From Aureimonas ureilytica DSM 18598 = NBRC 106430 (GTDB taxonomy: Bacteria; Pseudomonadota; Alphaproteobacteria; Rhizobiales; Rhizobiaceae): a stretch of DNA of 64,000 nucleotides. This document shows positions 1 to 8,666 of the stretch, piece after piece. The notes beneath the pieces were generated by a model, which saw only the letters and a program-made list of their open reading frames with translations, was not told the DNA's origin and did not search any database. Both the position numbers and the translations under genes were made by a program. The stretch lies in NCBI RefSeq assembly GCF_000382705.1, contig NZ_ARQE01000001.1, positions 1 to 64,000 of the forward strand. Direction: 5' to 3'. The number at the start of each line of letters is the position of its first letter. Position 1 is the first letter of the stretch.

Positions 1-16
1 GGGTGGAAAGGCGACT

Positions 17-50
17 GTCCGCTTTCCGCCGACCGAGGCAGAAAGCGGAC
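17..50. terminator. Inverted repeat downstream of bdcA
   Basis: A perfect 10-bp inverted repeat (GTCCGCTTTC at 17-26, its complement at 41-50) with a 14-nt loop lies just past the bdcA stop codon on the minus strand. There is no clear U-run, so it may be a transcript-end hairpin or part of an upstream island feature. The position fits a terminator, but the call is tentative. Confidence 0.35.
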
Positions 51-78
51 CATTTCCTCACTGGTTGAGGGAGAACTG

Positions 79-792
79 CTAAGCGCCGAAGGCCCCGTCT
101 ATCGTATGCATGGCCCCTGTCACGAAGCCAGCCTCTGGACCGGCGAGCCAGGCGACCATGGCGGCGACCTCTTCGGGCCGGCCGTGGCGTTTGATCGCCA
201 TGAAGCCGTGCATGAGGTCCCGCATCGGTCCGTCCGCCGGGTTGGCATCGGTGTCGATGGGGCCGGGCTGCACGATGTTGATCGTGATGCCGCGTGGCCC
301 GAAATCGCGGGCTAGACCCCGGGCCAGCCCCTGAAGGGCCGACTTGCTCAGCGCATAGGAGGCCATGCCGGGCACGGGCATGCGGTCGCCGTTCACCGAG
401 CCGATCACGACGATCCGCCCGTCCGACGGCATGTGTCGCGCCGCCTCGACCGAAGCATGGTAAGGCGCATGGACGTTGACACGGAACAGGCGGTCGATCT
501 CGTCCGGGTCTTGGTCCAGCGCATCGCCGAAGATCGCGAAGCCGGAATTGACGATCAGGACGTCGAGCGGACCGCTTTCGCGCACGGTCGCAATCACCGC
601 GTCCCGGTCGGCGCTGTCGGTTCGAAGGGTACGGCTTCCGGTCTCGGCAGCCAGCACCTCGGCCGCGGCCTGTGAGCCGCTATAGGTAAAGGTCACGGCC
701 GCGCCGTCGGCTGCAAAGCGCCGCACGATCGCGGCGCCGATCCCGCGGCTTCCACCCAGAACCAGAACCGTCTTGCCTTGAAACGTCGTCAC
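79..792 (-). CDS. bdcA: SDR-family oxidoreductase, BdcA-like
   Basis: A 237-residue short-chain dehydrogenase/reductase. The N-terminus has the Rossmann motif GGSRGIG (about residues 11-17), followed by the NSG variant of the NAG motif, the catalytic YxxxK (YALSK) and a PGPID loop. From memory it is very close along its length to Escherichia coli BdcA (YjgI), reported to influence biofilm dispersal and to bind c-di-GMP. I start it at a GTG (790-792) because AAGGAGG lies 5 nt upstream and the protein then begins at the fold; the open frame runs further upstream but would overlap bdcR. It is divergent from bdcR, as in enterobacteria. It sits on an integrated island, so acquisition by transfer is likely. 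The substrate is unknown. Confidence 0.85.
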   Translation of the reverse strand: MTTFQGKTVLVLGGSRGIGAAIVRRFAADGAAVTFTYSGSQAAAEVLAAETGSRTLRTDSADRDAVIATVRESGPLDVLIVNSGFAIFGDALDQDPDEIDRLFRVNVHAPYHASVEAARHMPSDGRIVVIGSVNGDRMPVPGMASYALSKSALQGLARGLARDFGPRGITINIVQPGPIDTDANPADGPMRDLMHGFMAIKRHGRPEEVAAMVAWLAGPEAGFVTGAMHTIDGAFGA

Positions 793-865
793 GTCCGCCT
801 CCTTGAGGAATAACTTAGGAGTCGCTACATAAATATGGGCCTTTAGGCCGTCAACGAGTTCTGTA

Positions 866-1459
866 ATGTCTAATACAAAAATACCCCGGTCCCGCGGACG
901 GCCCCGCGGCTTCGACACGGAGCAGGCGGTCGCGGTCGCCGCCGATCTCTTTCGCGCCCGCGGCTTCGATGCCGTAAGTGTTGCCGATGTCATCGATGTT
1001 CTGGGCATCAAGCCGCCGAGCTTCTACTCGGCCTTCGGCAGCAAGCAGGGGCTCTACGCACGGGTGCTGGAACGCTACGCAGCGATGGGAGCAATCCCGC
1101 TCGACGATATCCTGAGACAGGACCGTCCCGTGGCAGACAACCTGACGGCGCTGTTGGATGCAGCAGCCCACCACTATGCCGCCGATCCGGAGACAGCCGG
1201 TTGTCTTGTGGTGGAAGGCACCCGCTGCAACGATGCGCAGGCCCGCGAGGCGGCTCTGGCCTACAACCTTGCCGTGGAAACACAGATCCGGGACCACATT
1301 GCGAAGCGCCATGCAGCGGAAGCGGCGGTCCTGACGGACTTTGTGGCGACGACCCTGTTCGGCCTGTCGGCCAAGGCACGCAGCGGCCACCGTCTCGACC
1401 AGCTTCGCACGACGGCACGCCTAGCGAGTTCGGCGATCCGGTCCGCGCTGATGGAGTAG
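866..1459 (+). CDS. bdcR: TetR-family transcriptional repressor, BdcR-like
   Basis: A 197-residue TetR regulator. Residues about 15-60 form the helix-turn-helix domain with the family-typical FDAVSVADV and PSFYSAFGSKQGLY stretches; the rest is a helical ligand and dimer domain. It resembles E. coli BdcR (YjgJ), the divergently encoded repressor of bdcA, and the arrangement here is the same: the 73 bp between the two starts (793-865) should hold both promoters and the operator. Autoregulation and repression of bdcA are inferred from that layout. The inducer is not known. It lies on the island with the Qat genes. Confidence 0.82.
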   Translation: MSNTKIPRSRGRPRGFDTEQAVAVAADLFRARGFDAVSVADVIDVLGIKPPSFYSAFGSKQGLYARVLERYAAMGAIPLDDILRQDRPVADNLTALLDAAAHHYAADPETAGCLVVEGTRCNDAQAREAALAYNLAVETQIRDHIAKRHAAEAAVLTDFVATTLFGLSAKARSGHRLDQLRTTARLASSAIRSALME

Positions 1460-1533
1460 GCTCGGTTCGAACGACCGCTTTTGATCGCCGTGTGTAACGA
1501 AGTGGATGTCTGCGAAGGGTCGAAAGCAGCGGT

Positions 1534-2096
1534 TCAGCGCGACCGCGCGTCGGCGACGATTCGGCTGACGGTGGGCTGCGACACCCCGTAGAGCCGCGCC
1601 ATGTCCGCCGCCGTTCGCCGGCCCGACACGACGCTCTCAACGATCTCGCGACGTTGAGCCGCTGTGAGCTTCGGGCGCCGCCCGCCGACGCGTCCCTCGG
1701 CTCGAGCCTGACGGAGACCGGCAGAGGTTCGCTCGCGGATCATGGCGCGCTCGAATTCGGCGAAGGCGCCGATCATGTGCATGAGCATCCGCCCCGGAGC
1801 GGTTGAAGTGTCGATGGCCTCGGTGAGGGAACGGAAACTCGCGCCGGCCGCCTCGACCCGTTCCATGACAGTCAAGGCATCCTTAAGGGACCGCGACAGG
1901 CGGTCGAGTTTCCAGACTACGAGCGTGTCGCCCGGCCGCAGGTGATCGAGGAGGCGTTGAAGCTCCGGGCGGTCCCAGCGGCCGCCGGACGCGACCTCCT
2001 CGAACACCCTTTCGCACCCAGCCTCGCGCAGCGCGCCCGCTTGGCCATGGTGGACTGATCGTCGGAGGTGGATACGCGGGCGTAGCCGAGGAACAT
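1534..2096 (-). pseudogene. Small serine resolvase/invertase, frameshifted
   Basis: A Tn3-type resolvase/DNA invertase of about 187 residues split by a one-base frameshift. The start (ATG at 2094-2096) encodes MFLGYARVSTSDDQST with the catalytic serine; the rest, in another frame from about 2046 down, carries GDTLVVWKLDRLSRS, the FAEFERAMIRERT helix and a C-terminal helix-turn-helix (GVSQPTVSRIVADARSR). Adding one C in the GGCC run near 2043-2046 restores a continuous frame. Either the gene is dead or the base call is wrong. Such enzymes resolve transposon cointegrates or invert DNA; here it is probably a relic of an earlier mobile element in the island. Confidence 0.75.
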
Positions 2097-2268
2097 GGTA
2101 CGGGATGCCTTTCGCAAACGGCCGTTTCCCCATGCGATCGGCAGGGTGCGGTCGCGTCGGGCGTTCGGCCTTTCACAATCCTCTTTCGCTGGCGGCGCAT
2201 CTTGCAAGAGGTTTGCGAAGCCCCTCTTCGATGCGAAGGCAGGCCGTCCTACTCATCATTCGGATGAG

Positions 2269-3000
2269 CTACTTCTCGGCCACAATCTTCCGGAAGTTCG
2301 ACACAAGGCGCGACTGGACCTCTTCCCGACTTGCGTTCCAAAGCTGGGCAAGCCCCTCCACGGTTGCCCAGGCATCCCATGGCTTAGTAGGTTGTCCCTG
2401 GTACTGCCCGAATGGCCCGTCGGATTCCGTGAGGACCCGATCCCAAGGCATCGCACGCACGGCTGTCCGTCCACGCTCCCCGAGCAGCACGCTTGGGCCG
2501 ACGGAGAACCAGCAGCCCATTTCAGCGGCACGCTCCACTTGGCGTTTCGTGCCCACGAACCAATGCAGGATCGGGCGGCCGGCGCTTGGCTCGGCCTCCA
2601 GGGCGTCAAGCACGCGGTCGATGGCGCCCCTACTGTGCATGGACATCACCCGCCCACCTGCGAGCGAGCACATTCGGAGGATGTCCCGCAACACCCCGAG
2701 CTGGGCATCCATCGTGTCGCGGTGCTCCCGCGATCCGTCGAGCCCAATCTCCCCAACGTAGTCCGTTCGGGGCAGCAGGCGCTCGAACAACGGCAACTCC
2801 CGGGCTCGCGCGGCGGCGAGTTCCGGATGCAGTCCGAGCGCCGTCTTGATCCTGCTTCCGTCGGGCGCCAGCGCTGCGGTGCCCTCGAACGCGCTGGGAA
2901 CAGTCGTCACCGACAGGACGTAGAGGCGCCGTGTGATGCACTCCGCGACCATTCCCGACGGATCGGGATACAGGTCGAGATGGCAGTGCAAGTCGATCAA
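2269..3000 (-). CDS. qatD: Qat anti-phage system TatD-like nuclease QatD
   Basis: A 243-residue TatD-family metal-dependent hydrolase. It opens with the metal-binding HxH (DLHCHLD, residues 3-9) and carries GLHPE, GEIGLDG, a histidine in MHSRG, HWFVGT and the acidic TESDGP motif, in TatD order. The chosen start is a TTG (2998-3000) overlapping the qatC stop as TTGA, which implies translational coupling; the open frame extends upstream only inside qatC. It is the last gene of the four-gene operon. In known Qat systems (described by Gao and co-workers, 2020) the TatD component is needed for phage resistance, and the DNase activity here is inferred from family. Confidence 0.88.
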   Translation of the reverse strand: MIDLHCHLDLYPDPSGMVAECITRRLYVLSVTTVPSAFEGTAALAPDGSRIKTALGLHPELAAARARELPLFERLLPRTDYVGEIGLDGSREHRDTMDAQLGVLRDILRMCSLAGGRVMSMHSRGAIDRVLDALEAEPSAGRPILHWFVGTKRQVERAAEMGCWFSVGPSVLLGERGRTAVRAMPWDRVLTESDGPFGQYQGQPTKPWDAWATVEGLAQLWNASREEVQSRLVSNFRKIVAEK

Positions 3001-4268
3001 GGCCAGGCGATCGCGTCGAGGAACGCCTTCACCTCCGCGGTGCCCCTGCGCACCACGTCGACATGGCCACGCCGCAAGTCCGGATCCGTCGGGAGCGGGC
3101 CTGCCTCGCTTGCCCAACGTGCCACGTCGCGGCGCTCAAGCGTCGCCGCCGCGAACCTCGCCGCCGCCACGTCCTCGTTCGACGCGTGTTCGGAAAGGTC
3201 GTTCGCCCAGTAATCCGTACCGTCCCGCATGCCCGCTGCCTCGAAGGAAGCCCGGCGTATAAGGCATGGCACGCAGCGACCGCAATGTTGGTTGAGGCGT
3301 TTTCCCTTCCCACACGAATAGGAGCGGTGCGCGAGCTCGTGGATAAGTTCGTCTCGGCATTCGGCAAGCATCTGCCCCTTAGTCTTGAGGGCGTAGGGCG
3401 TGCGAATGCGCGCAGGCAGGCCTACTCCGTCGAGGACACGTTGGAGGGACGAGATGAAGTGCGGGTGCGTCGTCCGCGTGCTGAGGCTCGCCATGCGCCG
3501 ATGCGTCAGCGGCGCGTTGATCGAGATCAGTCCGTTCTCGGGAACGAAGAGGTCGACCGGCGCCCCATCCCGGGCGAGCGACGCCGCCGCCACGGCCCCG
3601 TAGCCGAGGAACAGCATGGATCGTGCCCGTGACGACGGTTCGTACGGCTGCCGCCAGCGCTCCGAGGCACGCGCCGAGAAACGTTCAGCGTCCATGCCGA
3701 TCAGCCCTGCCAAGGTGCGCTGGACCGACCCCTCCTTCGGCGACGCCTGGCTGACGAGGAGGGGCCTCCGGCCTTCCGCGCGTAGGTCGAGCGCGCCAAT
3801 CAGGCTGTCGAGGCCGCCGGAGAACAGGCATGCGCAATCCCGGTCTGTCGGCCGGTCTGCGACGGCCGGAGGGCGTGCGCCCCCGCCGCGGAACCTGACG
3901 CTCCATATATCGCTCGAAAGGAAGCGAAGAGTGTCCTCGATCGCCCCGGCCTGGGCCGCCCACGGCTCGGGATCGGCAAGCTCGACCTCCAGCGCGATCA
4001 TGCGCGTCCAGGAGTCGGCTGCTTCCTTGCGGATGACGAAACGGTCGGCGGCATGGACCGCCAGGGCGATGGAGAGGAAGTCCCACGCCAGGACCGACGG
4101 GGTTCTCGGGAGTGCGGCCGCCGCTTGGTTAAGCGTGCCGCCGAGGCCGGCGAGTTCAGGGCGACCGATGTGATGCAAGGCAACGCCGACGTCGCCGTGG
4201 GCGACCGCGGCCGTCGCGCGCATGGCATTCGGCGTGGCGAGCACGCGGGTAGGGATGCGGGTCACCAT
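2997..4268 (-). CDS. qatC: Qat anti-phage system QueC-like protein QatC
   Basis: A 423-residue protein whose middle resembles QueC, the 7-cyano-7-deazaguanine synthase. It has the N-type ATP pyrophosphatase loop LFSGGLDS (148-155) and a four-cysteine zinc site (C319, C329, C332, C335), the QueC spacing. The N-terminal 140 residues and the tail are extra relative to QueC, which separates it from a housekeeping queuosine gene. The start overlaps the end of qatB by 7 nt and the end overlaps qatD. In the Qat system it is proposed to make or attach a deazaguanine-like modification; the chemistry here is not established. Confidence 0.9.
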   Translation of the reverse strand: MVTRIPTRVLATPNAMRATAAVAHGDVGVALHHIGRPELAGLGGTLNQAAAALPRTPSVLAWDFLSIALAVHAADRFVIRKEAADSWTRMIALEVELADPEPWAAQAGAIEDTLRFLSSDIWSVRFRGGGARPPAVADRPTDRDCACLFSGGLDSLIGALDLRAEGRRPLLVSQASPKEGSVQRTLAGLIGMDAERFSARASERWRQPYEPSSRARSMLFLGYGAVAAASLARDGAPVDLFVPENGLISINAPLTHRRMASLSTRTTHPHFISSLQRVLDGVGLPARIRTPYALKTKGQMLAECRDELIHELAHRSYSCGKGKRLNQHCGRCVPCLIRRASFEAAGMRDGTDYWANDLSEHASNEDVAAARFAAATLERRDVARWASEAGPLPTDPDLRRGHVDVVRRGTAEVKAFLDAIAWP

Positions 4269-5116
4269 GTCGAGATCTCCTCGAGCGCGACCTGCACGGT
4301 CCGCGCGACCAACGCGGACATCCGCTGTCCGCTAAGGACAGCTCCCGCGGCGACCAGGATCGGAGCGCCGACCAAGTCGACAACCTCTTTCACGAGAGAG
4401 CGGATGTCTGCCTCCCGTTGTGCCGCCGCCACGGGGCCGATCGCGGCCAGGGCCTTGCCGGCGTCGCCTGCGACCTGCGTGAACACGAGCTCTGCCACGA
4501 AGGCCAGGGTGGCGGTCTGCACCGCCTCGGCGTCGAGCGCGGCGGGATCGAAGGCCCCCGCGTTGCCTAGCGCTTCCGCGACGGCTACCTCCATCGAAAG
4601 GCGGGCTGTTACCTCGTCAATGATGCCGGCCGGCATGAACGCGTCGACGATCGCCGCGACTGCCACGTCCAAAGGCTGTCCCGCGAGTTCGCGGATGTCG
4701 ATCTGGCCGGCCTCGGGCGGTTCTCCCGCGCCGGCGCGCGCGAGGCCCGCCAGCGCGGATCCACCGGTGCGCGCTGCCCGTGCGACGCGCCGGGCTCCGG
4801 CTGGACCGCCCCCAACGGACTTGTTTGCCCATCGGCCCAGGGCCGCCCTGGCATCCGCACGATCGTTCGACGCCCCGAACCTACTCAGCGCCATCCGGAA
4901 GGGGCGGAACCGAGCAGGCTCGGCAACCTCCTCCACCTCTTCTCCGTCGACGACGTCGTCGGCCAGCGGGCCGGGGTCGTCGTCCTCCGGCTCGGGGACG
5001 GGATCTTCCGGAAGAGGATCCGGTAGCGGCGGAGGTGGTGCTGGGTCTTGGTCGGCCCATGGCGGAACGAGGGGAGCCGCCGGAGGAGCGTCAGGCTTAG
5101 AGCGCGAGGTTCCCAT
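4262..5116 (-). CDS. qatB: Qat anti-phage system protein QatB
   Basis: A 284-residue protein. The first about 70 residues are rich in proline and acidic residues and look disordered; the remainder is alanine-rich and probably helical, including a stretch near residues 130-230 that could be membrane-associated or packed helices. I see no catalytic motif. Identification rests mainly on position between a KAP ATPase and a QueC-like protein in the conserved qatA-B-C-D order. The ATG overlaps the qatA stop (TGATG); a GTG one codon earlier is also possible. The biochemical role of QatB is not known. Confidence 0.8.
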   Translation of the reverse strand: MGTSRSKPDAPPAAPLVPPWADQDPAPPPPLPDPLPEDPVPEPEDDDPGPLADDVVDGEEVEEVAEPARFRPFRMALSRFGASNDRADARAALGRWANKSVGGGPAGARRVARAARTGGSALAGLARAGAGEPPEAGQIDIRELAGQPLDVAVAAIVDAFMPAGIIDEVTARLSMEVAVAEALGNAGAFDPAALDAEAVQTATLAFVAELVFTQVAGDAGKALAAIGPVAAAQREADIRSLVKEVVDLVGAPILVAAGAVLSGQRMSALVARTVQVALEEISTW

Positions 5117-6882
5117 CACTTGGTCTCCAGCATGCCGGTCTTGCGAAGGAGGAACTGAATCCCCTTGGTCATCTCGCCGGTGTTGAGGCTGCCAATGAAG
5201 GCCTTGAGTTCCGTCTTGGTCTCCGGAAGTGCCTCCGCGATCATCAAGGCGCCGTAGAGGCCCGGGACCGCCGAGGTCCAGTCGGCTTCCCGCATGGTCG
5301 CCACCAGCCCGGACATGACGGCGCGCTTGTCGTCAGGCGTCAGGCCGGCGACGATCCTCTTTCCGACCGGGGACGCGATGCCGTCGATCTTGAGCAAGGC
5401 ATCGATGGCGGTTCGGGCCGCTTCGCTGATGTCCGAGCGTGCCCGCGCCGGTGCCATGACGTCGCGGCTGAGGAAGACGGCCGGCCTCAGTCTCTCGGCG
5501 TTCTCGAACGGCGGGTCGAGCTTTCGCCACTCCTCGACGAAATCGGCATGCGGCTCCCACTCTTTGGGCAACGGGGACGGCTTGGCCTTATCCTTGCCGC
5601 CCGGCAGGAGGACCTTCTCGACGTCCTTTCCATCCATGATGAGCTGGAACAGCGCGAGCGTTGCCGGACCGTCGGTGCAGCGCTCGAAGATGGCGAGCTT
5701 CGCCAAGGTCGCGAAGTCGACGTTCATCTGCCGTTTCGCGGCCAGGGTACGCCGGAGCGACACGGCGTTGAGAAGCCGCTTCACGATGCGGGGGTTGCCC
5801 TGGATCTTCGGCGCCGACGCCATCATCGGCGCCAGCCTGTCGGCGATGGCGAGGTTGTCCAAGAGGTCGGGAGGGTTTCCCGCGAGTCCTGCGATCTCGG
5901 CCTTCTCGAATGTCTCGTTGCGCCATCCTTCTTGCAGTGCGGAAAGGAGCCGCTCTTGCACGGCGGGCAGGCGGTCGGGCGCGGCTAGGCCGACGAAGAG
6001 CGAGTACATGTAGGCTCGCAGGTCCTCCGCCCCGACCCTCGGTACGCGCATCGGCACCTGGATGACCTTATCGAGATAGTCGCGCACGTGGGACGCGTTG
6101 GGATCGTCGAAGTGCTTCGCGACCGAATGGCGGATCATATCCTCGTCGGCGGCGATGACGAACGCCGTCTGAGGCATGAACAGGAACAGCCGGATCGCCT
6201 CAAGCGTGCCGATCGCGACGTCGGGAAGGCATCGGTCAAGGTTGTCGACGAAGACGACCAACGTCGTCTCTAGCCCCTCTAGCAAGGAGCCGAACTCCTC
6301 GCGGAAGGCCACGATCTCCTTTGGCGGCGTCCGCTTCTCGGCGGGCTTGATCAGTTCGCCGAGCCCCTTCCGAGCCTCGGCCGCGTCCTCCTTAGCCGTA
6401 CCGTATTGCTCCTCGGTCAGACCGCCCGCAAGAGCCGAGGACACTGCGGCGCCCGCCCTCGTCAGGAGGCCCGGGGGGATGCCGAGGGCCATCCCGACGC
6501 CGAAGTCGGCGATCATCCCCAAACCACGGAAGTAATTGACCCGTCCCGCGAACTCCTTCGCCTTCTCGACAAGGGTCTTCTTCTCCTCCGCCAACGCGAG
6601 AAGCTCGGTGGCGACCACCTCCATCAGGGCGGCACGCGCGTCGTCGAATCCTTGGTACATCCAGGCGTCGAACCTGACGACGACGGCAGCCGCGTCCCCG
6701 TCTCTCGGGGCGGGCAGGCGTGCCTCGACGAGCTTCAGCACGGTCGACTTTCCCGTGCCCCACGTTCCGAACACGCCGATCGAGATGGGCAACAGGGATG
6801 GAGTGGTCGCGAGGGTGGCGATCTGGTCCGCCACCTCGGTAAAGTTCAGGAAGTCCTGCTCGCTCTCGCTGTCGCGCCACAT
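5116..6882 (-). CDS. qatA: Qat anti-phage system KAP-family P-loop ATPase QatA
   Basis: A 588-residue KAP-type P-loop NTPase. Walker A is GTWGTGKST (residues 39-47) and the KAP Walker B is VVFVDNLDRC (about 209-218). A hydrophobic, glycine-rich insert around residues 115-150 fits the membrane-associated segment found in many KAP ATPases. It is the first gene of the qatABCD operon, with overlapping stop/start signals to qatB. Family knowledge suggests a regulatory or sensing ATPase for the complex. The ATG at 6880-6882 lies about 35 nt below a perfect TATAAT box. The length and order match known Qat loci. Confidence 0.9.
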   Translation of the reverse strand: MWRDSESEQDFLNFTEVADQIATLATTPSLLPISIGVFGTWGTGKSTVLKLVEARLPAPRDGDAAAVVVRFDAWMYQGFDDARAALMEVVATELLALAEEKKTLVEKAKEFAGRVNYFRGLGMIADFGVGMALGIPPGLLTRAGAAVSSALAGGLTEEQYGTAKEDAAEARKGLGELIKPAEKRTPPKEIVAFREEFGSLLEGLETTLVVFVDNLDRCLPDVAIGTLEAIRLFLFMPQTAFVIAADEDMIRHSVAKHFDDPNASHVRDYLDKVIQVPMRVPRVGAEDLRAYMYSLFVGLAAPDRLPAVQERLLSALQEGWRNETFEKAEIAGLAGNPPDLLDNLAIADRLAPMMASAPKIQGNPRIVKRLLNAVSLRRTLAAKRQMNVDFATLAKLAIFERCTDGPATLALFQLIMDGKDVEKVLLPGGKDKAKPSPLPKEWEPHADFVEEWRKLDPPFENAERLRPAVFLSRDVMAPARARSDISEAARTAIDALLKIDGIASPVGKRIVAGLTPDDKRAVMSGLVATMREADWTSAVPGLYGALMIAEALPETKTELKAFIGSLNTGEMTKGIQFLLRKTGMLETK

Positions 6883-7314
6883 GATTCGGATTGCCGCTCG
6901 GGAATCTAGGTTCGATGATTATACACAACCCACACTCGTAAGCAGCGTGTCGTTTGATCCGTTCGATGCCGTTGCGACAATCAGTTCTTTGTGTTGCAGG
7001 GAATCGTTGGGTCGTCCGTTGCGACTCAGGGGTGTGGCACCACAAGGAAGTTGCTCCATCCCTCTGACTAGCTGACCCTCAGTTGCGGAAGGCTACGGCC
7101 GTCCCCGTTTTCCAGCCCGAACGGGCCGAAGCCGAAGGCGGAGCAGGCGGAGGGGCGCAGCGCCCCTCAACTGGCGCCGAAGGTGCCCCGGAGCCTGTGC
7201 GTCAACGGGGGCGACCGGGTCGTCGGTCACCGACCGTTCACCTGATTCCTTGACCCGAAACGAACGGACCACGCGGTAGGCAACTGTCACGAGCAACAAC
7301 GTGACGGCGAACCA
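6883..7314. other. Divergent gene-free region between qatA and the cytosine methyltransferase
   Basis: A 432-bp stretch with no supportable gene. The first about 180 bp (6883-7065) is less GC-rich than its surroundings and carries the likely qatA promoter. From about 7085 it becomes very GC-rich and contains an 8-bp inverted repeat with a one-base centre (AGGGGCGC at 7151-7158 and GCGCCCCT at 7160-7167). It must hold promoters for both flanking transcription units. I could not identify an operator. Confidence 0.6.
6918..6923 (-). promoter_or_regulatory. Probable -10 box of the qatABCD promoter
   Basis: On the minus strand the sequence reads TATAAT, a perfect sigma-70-type -10 hexamer, 35 nt before the qatA ATG in an otherwise GC-rich genome. 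A matching -35 box at 16-18 nt is weak, so the promoter may need an activator or be low strength. Confidence 0.5.
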
Positions 7315-8646
7315 ATGCGGGCAATCGATCTCTTCTGCGGTGCCGGGGGCATGTCCCTCGGTCTGACACGGGCTGGCTTCCAGATCGTCCAGGGGTACGA
7401 CGCGAACGAGAAGGCCCTGAGGGTCCACGGCGCGAACCTCCGCCGGCCGCTCGATCGGCTTTTCAAGCGCGACCGCCACCGGAAGGCGGACCTTGCGGAC
7501 CTCCTGACGATGGCGCCCACCATCGCCGCCCTGGAGCCCGACATCATCGTCGGCGGCCCGCCGTGCCAGGACTTCTCCTCGGCCGGCAAGCGTCAGGAGG
7601 GACGCAACGCGTCCCTGACGCTCGGCTTCGCCGTGGCGATCATCACCGCAAGGCCCGCGTGGTTCGTCATGGAGAACGTTCCCCGCGCCCGGAAAACGAA
7701 GACGTACGCGAAGGCGCGCGCCCTGTTCGTCAAGGCCGGCTACGGACTGACGGAAGTCGTACTCGACGGCAGCCGCTACGGCACGCCGCAGATGCGCAAA
7801 AGATTCTTCGCCGTGGGAAGGCTCGGGGAGGCCGACGGCTTCCTCACGTCGGCCATCGCCGAGGCCGCCTCTCCCCGTCGCATGTCGATCCGCGATGCCC
7901 TCGGCGACGACGTGGGCGTTCACCCGGGCGGGGACCATCCGCCAGAGGCCCGCGCATTCTTCATGCGGCCCTACACAGGGCATTCGGGCGTCCGGTCGAT
8001 CGACCTCCCGTGCCCAACGCTCCTGCGCAGTGCGCATGAGGGACCGCAGAACTGGTACACGGACCACGAGCGCGACATGGCGCCGTCGGCACTCGTCGAC
8101 CCGCTGCCGATGGATGTCCTTTCCCGCATCCAGGGCTTCCCCGCGGACTGGGACTGGCTCGACATCCCGGCGACCAGGCAGAGGATGTTGATGATCGCCA
8201 ACGCGGTCCCCCCTCCGTTGGCGGAGGCAGTCGGGCGGGTAATCCTCGCACGCGAACGGGGCGAGTCGATCCCGACGACGGAGAAGGCATTCGACGCCTG
8301 GCTCCAGAAGGGTCGCAGGGGTCTTACCGGGCAGTCCCTTCGGAACCGGCGGCTGCACCTGAAGCAGGCACGGAAGCTGTTGGGCGGTCGAATCCTTGCG
8401 GACCTCGACGCCGAGCTGGCGCTCCTGGAGCGCGCCGAAGGTTTCTCGACGCTGTCGACGAACGCGAAGTCGGACCTGCGGCGCGCATTGCGCTCGCATG
8501 CCAAGTGGCGCGCGGAGGTTGCCGCGAAGCGCAAGGCTCGGGCCGAGGCAAGGCTTGAGAAGCTGCGCACGCCTGTCCCGCGCCGCCCGCTCGGCGCGCC
8601 TGTCCGCGTTCCGGCGTCGGCGGCATTCCTCGAAGCGGCCGAGTAG
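7315..8646 (+). CDS. DNA (cytosine-5) methyltransferase, apparently without restriction partner
   Basis: A 443-residue C5 methyltransferase. Ordered motifs are visible: I (DLFCGAGG, residues 5-12, SAM binding), IV (GGPPCQDFS with catalytic Cys84), VI (ENV, 120-122), VIII (QMRKRFF, 159-165) and X (NAVPPP, about 296). The target-recognition region lies between VIII and X. The last 110 or so residues form an unusual basic, helical tail rich in Arg, Lys and Ala that the core family does not need. It is divergent from qatA. No endonuclease gene is visible nearby, so it may be orphan, protective, or paired with a gene outside the window. Specificity cannot be read from sequence. Confidence 0.88.
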   Translation: MRAIDLFCGAGGMSLGLTRAGFQIVQGYDANEKALRVHGANLRRPLDRLFKRDRHRKADLADLLTMAPTIAALEPDIIVGGPPCQDFSSAGKRQEGRNASLTLGFAVAIITARPAWFVMENVPRARKTKTYAKARALFVKAGYGLTEVVLDGSRYGTPQMRKRFFAVGRLGEADGFLTSAIAEAASPRRMSIRDALGDDVGVHPGGDHPPEARAFFMRPYTGHSGVRSIDLPCPTLLRSAHEGPQNWYTDHERDMAPSALVDPLPMDVLSRIQGFPADWDWLDIPATRQRMLMIANAVPPPLAEAVGRVILARERGESIPTTEKAFDAWLQKGRRGLTGQSLRNRRLHLKQARKLLGGRILADLDAELALLERAEGFSTLSTNAKSDLRRALRSHAKWRAEVAAKRKARAEARLEKLRTPVPRRPLGAPVRVPASAAFLEAAE

Positions 8647-8666
8647 GGCCCGGGTCGCCGAACCCC

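Noticed and set aside
2095-3213. Plus-strand frame opposite qatD
   Set aside because: It lacks any domain and overlaps two strongly supported minus-strand genes with intact motifs.
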